In this document: one piece after another, positions 20,226-31,289 of the stretch
How the letters are laid out: the number at the start of each line of letters is the position of its first letter
Position numbering within the stretch: position 1 is the stretch's first letter
From: Prorocentrum cordatum
Lineage: Eukaryota; Sar; Dinophyceae; Prorocentrales; Prorocentraceae
Direction of reading: 5' to 3'
Assembly: GCA_963575745.1 (NCBI GenBank)
Contig: CAUYUJ010018485.1
Location: forward strand, 64,001-128,000
Length of the DNA: 64,000 bases
Notes under the pieces: generated by a model
Told to the model about the DNA's origin: nothing
Seen by the model: only the letters and a program-made list of their open reading frames with translations
Database searches by the model: none
Made by a program: the position numbers and the translations under genes

Positions 20226-20428
20226 AGGAGGAGGAGGAGGATGAGGAGGAGGAGGAGGAGGAGGAGGAGGAGGAGGAGGAGGAGGAGGAGGAGGAGGAGG
20301 AGGAGGAGGAGGAGGAGGAGGAGGATGGGGAGGAGGAGGAGGAGGAGGAGGGAGGAGGAAGGATGATGATGATGCTGATGATGATGATGATGATGATGAG
20401 GAGGAGGAGGAGGAGGACGAGGAGCTCC
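20222..20428. repeat. (GGA)n then (GAT)n tract
   Basis: GGA units with a GAT block near 20360-20398. Its first bases coincide with the 5' end of the relic leader. Confidence 0.93.
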
Positions 20429-20457
20429 TAACTTCAATCCCGAGGACTAACTTCAAT

Positions 20458-20640
20458 CCTCCTTTTCTTCCTTTTCTTCCTGCTCATCGTCGCCGCGCTT
20501 TTCCTCCTGCTCCTCCTGCTGCTCCTCCTCCTCCTCCTCCTCCTCCCCTCCTCTTTCTCTTCCTCCTCCTCCTCCTCCTCCACACCTAACTCCTCCTCCT
20601 CCTCCTCCTCCTCCTTGCTGTGATCCTCTTCCTTCTCCCC
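20458..20640. repeat. TCC/CTTCC-rich tract
   Basis: Opposite strand sense to the preceding GGA tract, so the purine strand switches near 20430-20458, giving an imperfect inverted arrangement. TAACTTCAATCC occurs twice at the junction (20430 and 20448). Confidence 0.85.
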
Positions 20641-21773
20641 CTCGTCCGCCTGCTCACCCTGCTTTCCCTTCCTCTTCTTCCTCATCTTTCCAGTCCTTCT
20701 CTTCGCCCCGCGGTTCCTCCGACTCCTCCGATGCCAAGGACGCCGTCTCACCACGGATGCCGCATCCCAGAGGCATCCGCGCCAAGGATCTCCTCGCATT
20801 CAGAAGCCGCCCTCTCGCCAGAGACCTCTTCACAATCTGGTCACTCGTGGCGCTTCCGCCCGAGACCTCCTCACGCTTCACCCAGGACTCGTGCTCTCGC
20901 CTCGACGCTGGACCCCTACCCCCCTCCCTGAGCACAGACTGGCGACAGAAGCGGAATCGAACAGGTCGTCTTGGCCTGGCTCCTCCTCCCGTCACCCTCT
21001 TCCCCCCCCCCTTGCCCACGTGCCCCAGCATGGCGTCACGTGGCATCCCTGTGCGCCCTGGCGCGACGGCTTGGCATGGGCCGGGCCGGTGGACGGAGCC
21101 TCGCTGCCTCGATGAACCGGCGGCCGCCGCACGCGTGCGGCTGCACGGGCAGACCACGCTGCGGGTGCTGCTGCTCCACCCGCTCGTCCTCGTCGAACTT
21201 CCCGAGCTGGCGGTCGCGGCTCAGGCCGTGCTCGGCGCCGCAGCCGAGCTCGCGGCAGCTTTGGGCGGCAGCACCCTGGAGCGAAGGGCGAAAGGCCGAG
21301 CTGCGCGCGCCTGGGGCGTGAGCCCGCCGTCCGACCCGGCGCGCGCGACTTCCGCGCTCGCGGCGGCACCGTGGCGTACTGCGTCGCCTCGAGGGCTGGC
21401 CTGCAGACCACCCGCCTCTGCATCTCCCAATGATGACTCGCACCTCGACGAGCCCGCCACCGACTCGGACAAGAGCGGAGCCGCTTCGCTCGTCACGACC
21501 ACTGCTGCAGGCAACCCAGTTCCGCTGCTGCGGTAGGTGCCGCTCACGCTGGAGACGCTTCTCGTCCGGCTCCTCGTCGTGAAGATTCTGATCCTCAGGA
21601 GCATGAAGTGTGTGATCATTGGTCTGCTCTTCCACGGTCGTTCCATCATGACGGAGGCCTGCAGGCGCTGCTCCTTCACGAGATCTTGTTGCTGAGGCTG
21701 CTGCCAGGAGGGACACCAGCAAGGGCACGATCCAGGCCAGGGGCAAGTCGCCGACATAATCGGGAACTCTTGC
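20641..21773. other. No firm gene; one signal/membrane-like segment
   Basis: A minus-strand frame around 21540-21746 reads LPLAWIVPLLVSLLAAASAT followed by a hydrophilic part (TVEEQTNDHTLHAPEDQNLH). That looks like one membrane helix plus tail. It has no ATG in frame and loses coherence past 21530. It could be an exon of an unknown membrane protein. The rest of the stretch shows nothing I can assign. Confidence 0.3.
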
Positions 21774-21951
21774 TTAGCATGTCGCGGCGGCGGCCCCATC
21801 GACACGCTGTGTCCTGCAGGCGGACACGCTCCGCTCCGCGGGGCAGAAGGCCCGGAAAGGTTCGGGGCGCTGAAGCTTGGGCACCTGGGAAATGATTAGC
21901 GAATCGCGCCGCAACGTGGTGGGCCAGAACCGGCGGAGCGACACGCTATCC
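21774..21951 (+). mobile_element. Foldback element family B, copy 2
   Basis: Starts TTAGCATGTCGCGGCGGCGG and ends GGCGGAGCGACACGCTATCC. Interior CGCTCCGCTCCGCGGGGC and GTGGTGGGCCAGAA correspond to the copies at 5909 and 46488. Confidence 0.72.
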
Positions 21952-23112
21952 AAACGTTCTTGACCGCAGTGTTAGGTCGGGCATGTCCCCCTACAGGCAG
22001 ATTTTGGGCGAACAAGAAAGAATAGTCAACATATTCTCCCAAATAATAGCGATACAAAAACAAGTCGTCCCCAGATTGTTGCTCTACTATTTTTGGATAT
22101 TCCTCCTGTCGAGGCATACGCCCGACTTGACCGTAGTGGCTTCAGCAGGGCACACGTCAGCGACGAGATTGAGCGGGTGGCTCGGCGCCTGCAGGAGCTT
22201 GGGCACCGCGGTAGGCGCGCCCCGGCAGGCGCGGCCAGCCTGCGCCGCATCGTGAGCCCCTGCGCTGGCGTCCCTCGCCTTGGGCCCACTCGTTCGGCTT
22301 TCCCAATTGGGCCCCTCGGGCGGTGCCTTCGGCCCCGTCGTGTTCGCGATGCGGTCGTTCCTGCGGCCTTCCTCGGTCCCTTGATCGCTCGCGGGCCCCT
22401 CTTTGCCTCCCTCTTCTATTCCTGGACCTGCTCTTTGGAGGCAGGCCAATCCTCACTCCTCAATGCTGAAACCTTAACTCCTCCCTCCTCACTCCTTTCT
22501 CCTCCCTCCTCCCTTACCCACTCCCCCTCTCCGCACTCCGTAATCTCCCCTCCTCCCTTCTCCCTCTTCTCTCCTTGCCGCGCTCTTGCCCAATACTCTT
22601 CGCATCTCACTCGGGCATCGCGCCTTCGCCTGAGGCCTCCTGACGATGCACGTGAGATTCGCGGTCCCGCCTCGGCGCCGGCGGCCTTTCTCAGGCCCGG
22701 GGGACCCCAAACCCCTCCCAAACTACGATTCGAAAACAGACATGTAAGCAACTATGCCGTCTTGGCTGGGCCTCGCACCTCTCCTCCGCTCCCTCCTCCT
22801 CCCTTCCTCTTCCTCCCTCCTCCCTCGATCCCTCCTCCCCCATTCCCCCTCACAGCTCGTTTCTCGCTGCGCTCTCGCCCGAGATCTTTCCACAATCTAC
22901 TCTCACGCAGCGCTCCCGCATGATACCTCCTCACCACCTGCCCACACATACACACACACACACACACGCACACACCGTGCTCTCGCAGCGGCGCTGGCTA
23001 CATCTCAGGGCCAGGGGCGCCTGGACGCCCTCCTGGAGCGCCACTCGGCAACAAGAGTGCAACTGATCATATACAGGTCGATGGGGCTTGGCCCCGCCTC
23101 GGGTCCTTCGCA
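21952..23112. other. No gene recognised; includes (CA)n at 22942-22976
   Basis: A + strand frame near 22093-22270 (YARLDRSGFSRAHVSDEIER, ARRLQELG) is protein-like but isolated. 22470-22850 is CT-rich. ACACACACACACACACAC at 22950-22968 is an ordinary microsatellite. Confidence 0.4.
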
Positions 23113-23222
23113 CGGACGCTCGCGCGTCAGCCGCCTGTGTACGCTGGCGCGCAGGCGCCCTCGTTTCCGAGGTGCCGTGCTGCGCTCGGCCCGCGCAAGC
23201 TGCGGCGTGAGGTCGCCATCTC
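23113..23222 (-). repeat. Dispersed repeat family A, copy 3
   Basis: Reverse complement of blocks in the copies at 5520 and 46150: GCGCGGGCCG, GCACGGCACC, GAAACGAGGGCGCCTGCGCG. More diverged. Immediately followed by a GGA tract. Confidence 0.55.
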
Positions 23223-23236
23223 TTCTCTAGAAACAC

Positions 23237-23452
23237 AGGAGGAGGGGGAGGAGGAGGCGGTGGGGGAGGGGACGGCGGAGGGGGATGGGGGAGGAGGAGG
23301 AGGAGGAGGAGGAGGAGGAGGAGGAGGAGCGAGGAGCGAGGAGGAGGAGGAGGAGGAGGAGGAGGAGGAGGAGGAGGAAGGAGGAGGAGGAGGAGGAGGA
23401 GGAGGAGAGGAGGAGGAGGAGGAGGAGGAGGAGGAGGAGGAGGAGGAGGCGT
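23237..23452. repeat. (GGA)n tract
   Basis: GGA units with GCGAGGAGCGAGG interruptions near 23329. Confidence 0.94.
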
Positions 23453-23711
23453 AAGGCGTAAGGTCGCTTCTTTTCGTCGCGCAGGCGGGGCCCGCAAACA
23501 CGGGGCCCGCCTCTCGGAGGTCTTCCCTCGAGCCTCGGTGCCCGGCTGCACCTTGGGGCCGGGGGCGCAGGGCCCCCCCTCCTCGGGCCAGCCGCCGCAT
23601 CTCGAGGAGGTCCCAGGCCGAAACGAGAGTGGGTCACCTCGCGCGCGGCATCTCGGAGCCCAGCAGTGCGAGGATGTCGCAGGCGAAACAGGCTGGACCA
23701 CCTCTCGCGCA

Positions 23712-24022
23712 AAATGAGGAAAAGGAGGAGGAGGAGGAGGAGGAGGAGGAGGAGGAGGAGGAGGAGGAAGCGATGAGCGATGAGCGATGAGCGATGAGCG
23801 AGGAGCGAGGAGGAGGAGGAAAAGGAGGAGGAGGAGGAGGAGGAGGAGGAGGAGGAGGAGGAGGAGGAGGAGGAGGAGGAGGAGGAGGAGGGAGGAGGAG
23901 GAGCGAGGAGCACGAGGAGCGAGGGGAAGCTAGGAAAAACGAGGAAACGCGAGGAGGAGGAGGAAAAGGAGGAGGAGGAGGAGGTGGAGGAAGTGGAGGA
24001 CGAGGAGGAAGATATCTTGAAG
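23712..24022. repeat. (GGA)n tract with GATGAGC and GAGGAGC sub-repeats
   Basis: GGA runs separated by GATGAGCGATGAGC (23771-23801) and AGCGAGGAGCACGAGG (23900-23925). Confidence 0.92.
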
Positions 24023-24190
24023 CCTAGAGGTGCGAGCATGTCTCAGGCGAAAGAAGCTAGACTACCTCGCGCACGGAATCTTTAAGCCCAGAACTGACAG
24101 GATGTCTCAAGCGAAACGGGCCAGACCAGCGCGCGCGTCATCTCGGAGCCCTGAGCTGCGAAGATGCTTCAAGTGGAACGGTTCGTCCGG
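24023..24190. repeat. Direct repeat of about 55-65 bp, three units
   Basis: CTCAGGCGAAAGAAGCTAGACTACC.CGCGC.CG.ATCTT.AAGCC, TCTCAAGCGAAACGGGCCAGACCAGCGCGCGCGTCATCTCGGAGCC, and a third at about 23615-23700 (GTCGCAGGCGAAACAGGCTGGACCACCTC and before it GGTCACCTCGCGCGCGGCATCTCGGAGCC). The same unit is repeated in direct orientation between the GGA tracts. Confidence 0.6.
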
Positions 24191-24201
24191 ACCACAGCAG
24201 G

Positions 24202-24345
24202 AGGGGAGGGGGAGGAGGAGGAGGAGGAGGAGGAGGAGGAGGAGGAGAGGAGGAGGAGAGGATCAGGAGGAGGAGGAGGAGGAGGAGGAGGAGGAGAGGA
24301 GGAGGAGGAGGAGGAGGAGGAAGAGGAGGAGGAGGAGGAGGTCGA
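24202..24345. repeat. (GGA)n tract at the LINE A 3' boundary
   Basis: Immediately beyond the 3' end of LINE A (which reads leftward). The second copy of the downstream sequence after the N gap starts 12 bases beyond this tract, which suggests an assembly break at it. Confidence 0.94.
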
Positions 24346-24393
24346 GCGTGCCCAAAGGGGGAAATCCTCCACGAGCATGACGAGCGGCGCCTA

Positions 24394-25514
24394 TCAGCCA
24401 CGGCGCGTCGGGCGAGCTCGGCCCGCACGCGCGAGCTGCATGGCTGCGCGGACCGCGGAGGCGACATCGTCGACAACGACGACGCGACCTTCCGAGAAAT
24501 GGGAAACGATACGATAAGCATGACAATGAGCCGCAATGACCTCAAACTTGCGAGGGGCGTGCATCCGAGAGGGCGAGAGGCCGAGACGCACCGCAGGCTC
24601 CGCGGGGACAAGATGGCCGAGGGCTCCGTGCACGATCGATCCAGCGCGAGAGCATCGGAGCACATAGTGCTCAAAATGGTCAGGGCCCCCACACCCAAAG
24701 ATGCACCGCCGACACGCCCGCTGCATTCCGTGGTGAGTGGTCCATCCGCCGAGCCAGGTCTTCAAGGCCGCGGGCGCAAGAGCCTTCGGGACCTCACCAA
24801 GATCCTTCCGAACCCCCTCCCAGTCCACCCCCGCAACGACGCTTGGTCCTCCGAACCATTTCTGAATTCGAACTTGCAGCCTCTCGACACAGGATGGGAA
24901 AGGAACGGCATAGAAAATCGAGAGGAACCTACCTTGCCACCTAGGTCTCCTAGGCTCGCTCGGGTCTCGGGGCGCTTCGAATTCGGCCAGACATCGAGCC
25001 CCAGGAACGGCGAGATCAGTCCCGGGGAAGCCCCGCGAGGCCGCTTCGAGGCCAAGCGCAATCGGAGCCGAGGACCACCAGGTCGGGGAGAGCCTCGAGG
25101 GGTCGAGCGAGGCGAGACACCCCTTGGCCCCGATTGCATCTCGCAGCGCCTGCAGACTAGGCCTCCAGGTGGCGATCGTGCAGGGAGCACTACGCATAAG
25201 AGCAGTTCCACCCAGGGCCCGACTACTGGTCAGCGCTGGGCCGTTCCAGGCCCGCAAGTCGAACCAGGCAGGGTGCGACAACAGGCTCCCGGAGGTTCTC
25301 CAAAGCGAGACAAACAAAAATCTTTCCGACATTCCAAGGGCCCTGGGGAAAGATAGAGCTGCACCTTATAAGACAGGATGGGGGGGCATCGCTCAAGATA
25401 GAAGTGGAAGACGGACGAGGGATCAGCGGACGATCTCACATGCGTTTTCACTCGGTCTCGCAACTTCGCAAACGGGGCACGCCACTGCTCGTCCTCCGTG
25501 ACGGCAGGCCCCAT
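24394..25514 (-). pseudogene. LINE A C-terminal part (connector and zinc knuckle)
   Basis: Two overlapping frames. The first (25514-25230) has GPAVTEDEQWRAPFAKLRDR and CPPILSYKVQLYLSPGP, the conserved stretch that follows the RT thumb in dinoflagellate LINEs (P-x-L-x-Y-x-x-Q). After a frame change near 25310 the second (25332-24394, 312 codons) contains LKTWLGGWTTHHGMQR, then CRRCIFGCGGPDHFEHYVLR followed by C: a C-x2-C-x3-C...H...C cluster of the zf-RVT kind that binds nucleic acid. The frame ends at 24394, close to the element's 3' end. Confidence 0.72.
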
Positions 25515-25655
25515 CTCGCAGCCGGGGTGCGTGACCTGCGCCGCGACCGTGAACGAGCCCCGCCCGTGCCTGTCTGTCCAGGAAGGCGCTGACCTCCCTC
25601 ATCACCTCCTCCGAGACGGCGGCAAACAGCTGGATGGCCACGCGCTAGGCCTCCT

Positions 25656-28175
25656 TCAGCGCAGGGTCGGCAGCCGTTGGGCCAGGCCGAAGATCCTCCT
25701 GGCCACTCGGAACGCATCAGCATCGCGAAGAATGGCTCCCGCATCGTCAGCGCAGGCGAAGATCATGCCATGACCTTTCGCCTGGAAGTTGCGCATCATG
25801 TCCAGGTAGAAGCAGTTGGAGGCGAGCGCGTAGACCGAGCCACTGAGCGGGCAGCCCTGGAGGACGTCACTCAGCATCCAGTGCACAAGGCGGAAGCCGC
25901 CACCAACCGCTAGCCAGCGCAAGTTCACCAGATAGAACTGGTCGATGGCCGAGACCAGGCCAGCAGGCAGGCGGTGGAGCCGAATACACAGCATGGCCCA
26001 CGCATGCCGAAAGCTGGCGAACGCCTGCGCGAAGTCGAAGGCGACCATGCAGGGCTTCCAGTCACCCTGCGTCCCTGTCCAAGGCGAAGGCGGGCGGCGA
26101 CCAAACGAGCTGACCGCTCTTGCATGGCAGTCCATGTCCACGATGTGCTCGATAAAGTTGCGGCCCCTCACAAAGCCCTTCTGCACTGGCGCCGCCGCAT
26201 CCAGGGTGAAGCTGCTGATGTGGTGGTTGATCACGCAATCAATCGTTTTGTTCGCCGTCAACTTCAAACCAAGCGGACGCGTGTCCTTCGCCGCCCGCCT
26301 CATTGGTACTCCAGCCTCATCCGAGGAGTCGTCGCCCTTCGGCAGGAAGGCGCCCAGCGAGTGGAAGAAGTGCCGCGGCGCGCCGAAGCCCTGCGCCATC
26401 CACCATAAACAATTGTAGAGCACTTCTGCGCCAGCTCCAGCTCGCCACGTACGATGCACCAAGCCATCAATGCCAGGGGCAGAATCCTGCACCTTCGCCA
26501 GATACTTGCGGAAGGAGGACAGCGTCGGCGGCGCAATCGCGGTGTGATCACCAGTGGCCGTGAAGCGCTTGGCGTATATCTCCACCTCAACAGGAAGTGG
26601 CGTCTCCGTCTGGAAGATGGGCGCCCAGTATGCTGCGAGACCCTTGGCAATGCCCTCGGGGGTGGGCTCATGGTCTTGCGCAGCTCCCAGCGCCCTCTGC
26701 TTCTTCGAGGTGTCCCACATGGCGGCCCGCCTCAGCAGTGCCCGCTTCTTCTTCATGGCCTGCCGAACAACGGGCGGCGGCTGGGCGCCCCGCTGGAGAC
26801 TTGCCAAGCGCGCCTTCTCCGCCAGCATCGCGGCGCGCTGGTGCTGCGTGTGCGCCGCGCAGAAGGCGGCGTAGTCGGGCGCCTCCACCTCGCGCGTCAC
26901 GGTGTTGACGGTGGCGAACTCCGAGAGCCAACCGTGGTGGAAGAGGAGGCACGTCGCAAGGATGGGGTCCTGCCTCCAGATGGCCCGCGACATCGAGCGA
27001 ATAGCCATCGCCTTCTCATGGATGCCACCCGCGTTCTGATCCAGCAACAGATTGCGCGGCGCCTTCCCCGCAGCCTGTCGACGCCGCGTGGCAACTTCCC
27101 ATTGCTCAGGGGCAGGAAGCGCCAGGACACCAGCCCGCTCCTCATATTCAGCTACCAGCTCCGCATACCGTGGGTGCCTAACAATGAACGCAGGAAGATG
27201 TCTTGGGCGTTCAGGCTGGTCGTCACGCACTCGCAGGGCAACGGTGATAGGGGCGTGGTCACTGAGCACTCGGAGAGAGTACTCTTCAGGCTCACCGTGT
27301 ACTCGCAGCCCTTGCCATTCCCGAACTAGGGCCCAACCTGCATCAGCGACGAAGCAGTGGTCGATGGCCGCTCCCGTGCGCGTACCCTCATGCCAGCAAG
27401 TGGTACGGGCACCGACGAGCTCCGTGAGCTGCCCGAAGATGGCGCGCCAGAGCCCGTCGCCAAGGCGACCGGCGCGACGCCTTTCCAGGGGGCCCGCGGC
27501 GAGCAACGCCGGCGTGGAGCAAGGCGGCGTCGCTGGCGTAACTGTCGACGCCGACGAAGACTCCGAACCATAACTTGAAGAGGAAGTCGGAGAGGAGGAC
27601 GAGGGGCAGGAAGAACGTCTCGCTACTGAAGTGGGGCGTCGACGCCTGCGCAACCAAACGCTGCCGAGGGAGCCGATGTCGAACTCGACCGCCGCGTCGG
27701 ACACTTTGATGTCACCTATGACAATCGTGCCGAACTTCCTAGGGTGAGCCCGCACCAGCCCCGCAACTGAAGAGATTAAACCAGTGACCCCGCGGATGGC
27801 GTCCTTGCCGAAGTCGGTGTTGTGTACGTTGAAGTGGTAGAACTTAAATTTGTCCGAAGCCCGCGTGAATCTGGTCAAGGTGACTCTCCCACGAACGAGT
27901 GCCTCGCAGTCGACCAGGGCACCAGCGGCGAGCGGGAACAACGCGGCGACGCCTCCGCGCTTGCCCGCCGCGGGGGCAGAGGCAGCCACGCCGTGCTGCG
28001 GGCCAAACGTCCGCACCAGCTCCTTCATGGCGATGGGTTTCGCGTGAATCTCCTGTAGTGCCAAAATTGTGTTCGCCCCCAAGAGCCGCCGTGCCTCAGC
28101 GAGCTTCCGATTGAGAACGCGGGGCCGATGGTGGTTGAGCGCGCGAGCATTCCAGCTGCGCACATTGAGCCCGCC
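25656..28175 (-). pseudogene. LINE A ORF2: AP-like endonuclease and reverse transcriptase
   Basis: Endonuclease: VRSWNARAL (first Asn motif), TILALQEIH (catalytic Glu), YHFNVHNTDF, TIVIGDIKVSD (usual GDxN, here Lys at the Asn position), LSDHAPITVAL (SDH motif). Reverse transcriptase: KDTRPLGLKLTANKTIDCVI, PVQKGFVRGRNFIEHIVDMD, FDFAQAFAS (motif A Asp), LQGCPLSGSVYALAS (motif B), FACADDAGAIL (motif C, ADD). The endonuclease would nick the target and RT would prime from the nick. A stretch of about 25 residues rich in Arg/Pro/Ser (27500-27650) sits in the endonuclease and may be a local frame disturbance. The frame stops at 25656, well before the natural end, so the RT is uncoupled from its tail. 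Confidence 0.82.
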
Positions 28176-28191
28176 GTCCCCGAGAAGGGTG

Positions 28192-29501
28192 CTAGGATGA
28201 CCGCGTCGCCTCGGGCCGCTGGAACAGGCTGTCGACCAAGTCGTCCATCTCGCGACGGGTGGCGCCCAGGTCGGCCAGGGCGGTGAGGTTCCACTGCGCC
28301 CGCGGGGGCTCGGTGACACGATGACCTTGGCCACTGGTTCCCATTGAATAGAGCAGATGCCAGTGGCGCGATCAGCATGCGCCATCTTGCCCAGCTTCTC
28401 CGCCAGCGCGGCCCGCGCCTTCTTGGTGGAGGTCTCGCGTGCCACTGTGCCCCTGTTCTTATCGACCGACGCGAACGCATCCACTCTCCTGTTGCCAGGC
28501 GCCCGAATATAGAACGACCTCCACGTGCCATGCTGATGGCGCAGAGCATTATCAGCAGCAACCACCTTCCGCTCCGCGGCGCCCAGGGCCCCCAGGAAGC
28601 GGATGGTGAACCGCTTGCCCAGCGCCATGCCCTCGACGTCGTAGTCCTCTCCGAAGGTGAAGCCCGCCGCAGAGAACCAGGGCCGCACCTCAGTGACGAT
28701 GTCTTGCTTCGGCGCGTCCTCTTTGGCCCGAACCGTGAAGATGCTTGTGCCAACCTGCCTATCCCAATCTGCCGTGAGCGCAATAGGGGGCCTCTCTGCA
28801 TGTCTAGCGAGGTGCAATTCCTTTTCAAGCTTGTGAACCTGTTGCTGCATCGCTTTCGAAGCCTCCTCCACTTGTTCGACCTGCTGCCCGAGCTCAACGA
28901 TGCCCTTGTCCACCGCTTGGAACCGTTTGTTCGCAGCTTTCTCCTGTCGTTCAAGAACGGGAGCAAGGCTGGCAGTGATGATGCCTGGGGCCTCTCTACG
29001 GACGGACGCCATGACCCCCGCTGCGATGGAGGTCTCCGCGGCGCGCGTGACCTGCTCGATGACCGCCGCCTGCAGCGCGCTGTAATCCAGCTTGTCCTCA
29101 GGCTGCTCCGCCACGGGTGTGGCAGAGACGCTGCGAGTTGCTGCACCCACCCACGGGCCGAAAGGAGTCGAGCACCCGCCAGCGGCCGCTCCTGGAACAG
29201 CAGGGCGCTCGCCACCAGCAGCAGCGGCAGGCTCCCCAGCACCAGGGAAGGTGGAGACAAGGTCGAACTCCGCGGCCAGCTTCGCCCTTTCGCCAGGCCT
29301 GCCGAAGGGGGCCCTCCCAGGTGTGATCGGCGTGCCAGGGGCAGCAACACCACGCGGCGGCGGCGAGGACCGCTCTGGAGGGGCGCTGCCTCTGCTGGTG
29401 CGTGAGCGGTCGCTGTCGTCGTCAGCACGCCGATGACGGCGGGGACCTCCGGAGGTAGAGGAGAAAGTGTTGAGACTTTTCAGAACCGAATGACAAGCTC
29501 C
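28192..29501 (-). pseudogene. LINE A ORF1: coiled-coil, RNA-binding-like protein
   Basis: Open from just after a TGA at 29502-29504, with no ATG before 29150, so the start is unknown or lost. N-terminal third is Ser/Pro/Ala-rich. A coiled coil lies around VELGQQVEQVEEASKAMQQQ and HKLEKELHLARHAE. A compact domain follows (FTVRAKEDAPKQDIVTEVRP, WFSAAGFTFGEDYDV, KRFTIRFLGALGAAERK) whose beta-alpha pattern resembles the RRM-like part of LINE ORF1 proteins. Near 28311-28318 the sensible frame changes: it continues as AQWNLTALADLGATRREMDD and stops at a TAG (28192-28194), while the original frame stays open into ORF2. Confidence 0.66.
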
Positions 29502-29690
29502 TCAGCGGGGCCGGCGGCGCAGCCGGGGGAAGCGACATCGCACAGCCGTGCGGGGGGGCTGCCTTCCTGGCCGGGCTTCCCGGGGACGCTTGGGCCGCTT
29601 GAGTGCGATGCCGTCGTCACTCTGCTCACCTGTCCGCGACCATCCTCGACGCCGTAAAAACTTGGGCTAAGGGGCTCCCTGATCGGCTAC

Positions 29691-29870
29691 ACGCAGGAGC
29701 GACCCCGGGTGAGAGTGACCCTTGGTGCGCGACTCTCTTGGGGACGCGGGAGGGCCGAACACGAGCACGCAAGATGCCACTGCCGCCTCGCGTTCGCCGA
29801 TCGGGGCACCCCCGTAGGCCCGCACGAAAGGACCCTCCGGCGAAAGGCCACTCTTACGTCAAGTCGACAT
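29691..29870 (+). mobile_element. 180-bp dispersed element family D, copy 1
   Basis: Ordered match with 45046-45227: ACGCAGGAG.GA, GCGCAAGA.GCC.C.GCCGC, CGCGTTCGCCGATCGGGGCA against CGCGGTCGGCGATCGGGGGG, and TAGGCCCGCAC. Its ends (GTGAGAGTGACCCTTGG and the reverse complement of CCACTCTTAC) are weakly inverted. Non-coding. Confidence 0.66.
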
Positions 29871-30076
29871 GATGCCTCCTGTGGACTCGCGGTGCTGGTG
29901 CTCCAGAGGCGTGCTGGTGCGTCCTGTGTCCTCGTGGTGGCTGGAAGGCCCTCAAGGGGCTCCGTGGGCCTTCCTGAGGCCTCGTGGGGCTTCTGGAGCC
30001 GCCCGTGGCTTCCTGGGCTCTCCTGGTGCTTCGAGCGGCTCCCAGGGCCTACACGAGGCGGAGCAGGTAACGCCGG

Positions 30077-30505
30077 GGGATGATGATGATGATGCTGCTG
30101 ATGATGACGATGATGATGATGATGATGATGCTAATGATGATGGTGATGTTGTTGATGATGATGAGGATGATGATGGTGATGATGATGTTGATGATGAGGA
30201 GAATACTGATGATGGTGATGATGGTGATAATGTTGATAAGGATTATGATGGTGGTGATACTGCTGATGATGATGCTAATTTTGATGCTGATGACGATGAC
30301 GATGATGATGATGATGATGACGCTGGCGATGACGATGACGATGATGCTGCTGATGATGATGGTGATGATGCTGATGCTGATGCTGCTGATGATGATGCTG
30401 GTGGTGATGATGGTGGTGGTGGTGGTGGTGCTGGTGATGATGACCATGATGATGCATGTGATGGTGATTGTGGTGGTGACGATGACGATGGGGATCATTA
30501 TTGCT
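30077..30505. repeat. (GAT)n tract, about 430 bp
   Basis: GAT triplets with GCT, GGT, GAC variants. One + frame is almost pure Asp, but the other two are equally open (Met, Met/Val), so there is no coding evidence. Confidence 0.93.
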
Positions 30506-30569
30506 GACGGATTGGTTGATTGATGGGTGATGATGGTGATGATGCTGATAAAAATGATGATCATTGTAA

Positions 30570-31060
30570 TGAGGAGGAGGAGGAGGAGGAGGAGAAGGAT
30601 GAGAAGACAAGGAGGAAGTAGGAAGAAACTGAGGGGGATGATCATGAGGAGGAGGAGGAGGAGGAGGTGGAGGATGAGGATGAGGAGGAGGCACAGGAGG
30701 AGGAAGAAGGGATCATGGAGCATGTGGAGGACGATGAGGATGACGAGAACAGGAGAGGAGGTGCAGGATGTGGAAGAGGAAGGAGGGTGAGGAACACGAA
30801 AGGATGAGGAGGAGGGGGAGCAGGAGGAGCAGGAGGAGGAGGAAGAGGAGGAGGAGGAGTGAGGAGGTGGTGTGGAAGAAGGATGATAATGACGAGGAGA
30901 AGGATGATGATGATGATGATGAGGAGGAGGAGGAGGAGGAGGTGGAAGAGGAAGAGGAGGAGGTGTACGAGAGGGAGAAAGTGAAGGAGAGGATGAAGAG
31001 GAGGGTTACGACGAGGCGGAGGAGGAGGCACAGGAGGAGCAAGGAGAGGACAGTAGGAGT
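30570..31060. repeat. (GGA/GAT)n purine-rich tract
   Basis: Follows the GAT tract with about 60 unique bases between. Slightly more degenerate than other GGA tracts (GGTG, GAAGAA interruptions), suggesting greater age. Confidence 0.88.
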
Positions 31061-31289
31061 ACGACAATATAAGCATACGCATCATGATAAGATGAAGGGG
31101 TGTCATGAGCGGGGAGAAGGACTACGATAAAGGATGCGAGAGACCAACTATTAGATACACCGACTATCCACGTGATTAATTTGCCCGAACTGGGCTATAC
31201 CCCTGCGAGGGGCGTTGCTTGGTAAGTCTTGTGGATCATATCACGTTATCGCCCTTTCGTTTTTGTGACAGGGCGTCGACGGCTGCCCA

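Larger units (their letters stand above)
24394..29501 (-). mobile_element. LINE A, non-LTR retrotransposon, decayed
   Basis: In transcription order: ORF1-like coiled-coil protein (29501 to 28192), AP-type endonuclease and reverse transcriptase (about 28175 to 25656), then connector and zinc-knuckle C-terminal part (25514 to 24394). The order ORF1, endonuclease, RT, CCHC-like tail is that of LINE elements. No RNase H domain is seen. Breaks: a frame change near the ORF1 end, a stop at 25656 after RT motif C, a TAG in the following frame, and a frame change near 25310. This copy is therefore very unlikely to be autonomous. Its 3' end abuts a GGA tract; upstream of its 5' end lie a small foldback element and a long GAT tract. 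Confidence 0.85.

Noticed and set aside
18314-20431. 705-codon plus-strand frame opposite the EF-hand/SH3 gene
   Set aside because: Antisense shadow rich in Leu/Arg/His; all motifs and the relic leader are on the minus strand.
26454-27329. 291-codon plus-strand frame
   Set aside because: Antisense of the LINE A endonuclease/RT frame.
28025-29428. 467-codon minus-strand frame over LINE A ORF1
   Set aside because: Shadow of ORF1 in another frame; Arg/Ser/Pro composition without the coiled-coil or beta-alpha pattern.
30077-30505. Asp-rich protein of about 200 residues
   Set aside because: All three frames of the GAT tract are open; composition follows the triplet and no flanking coding signal exists.
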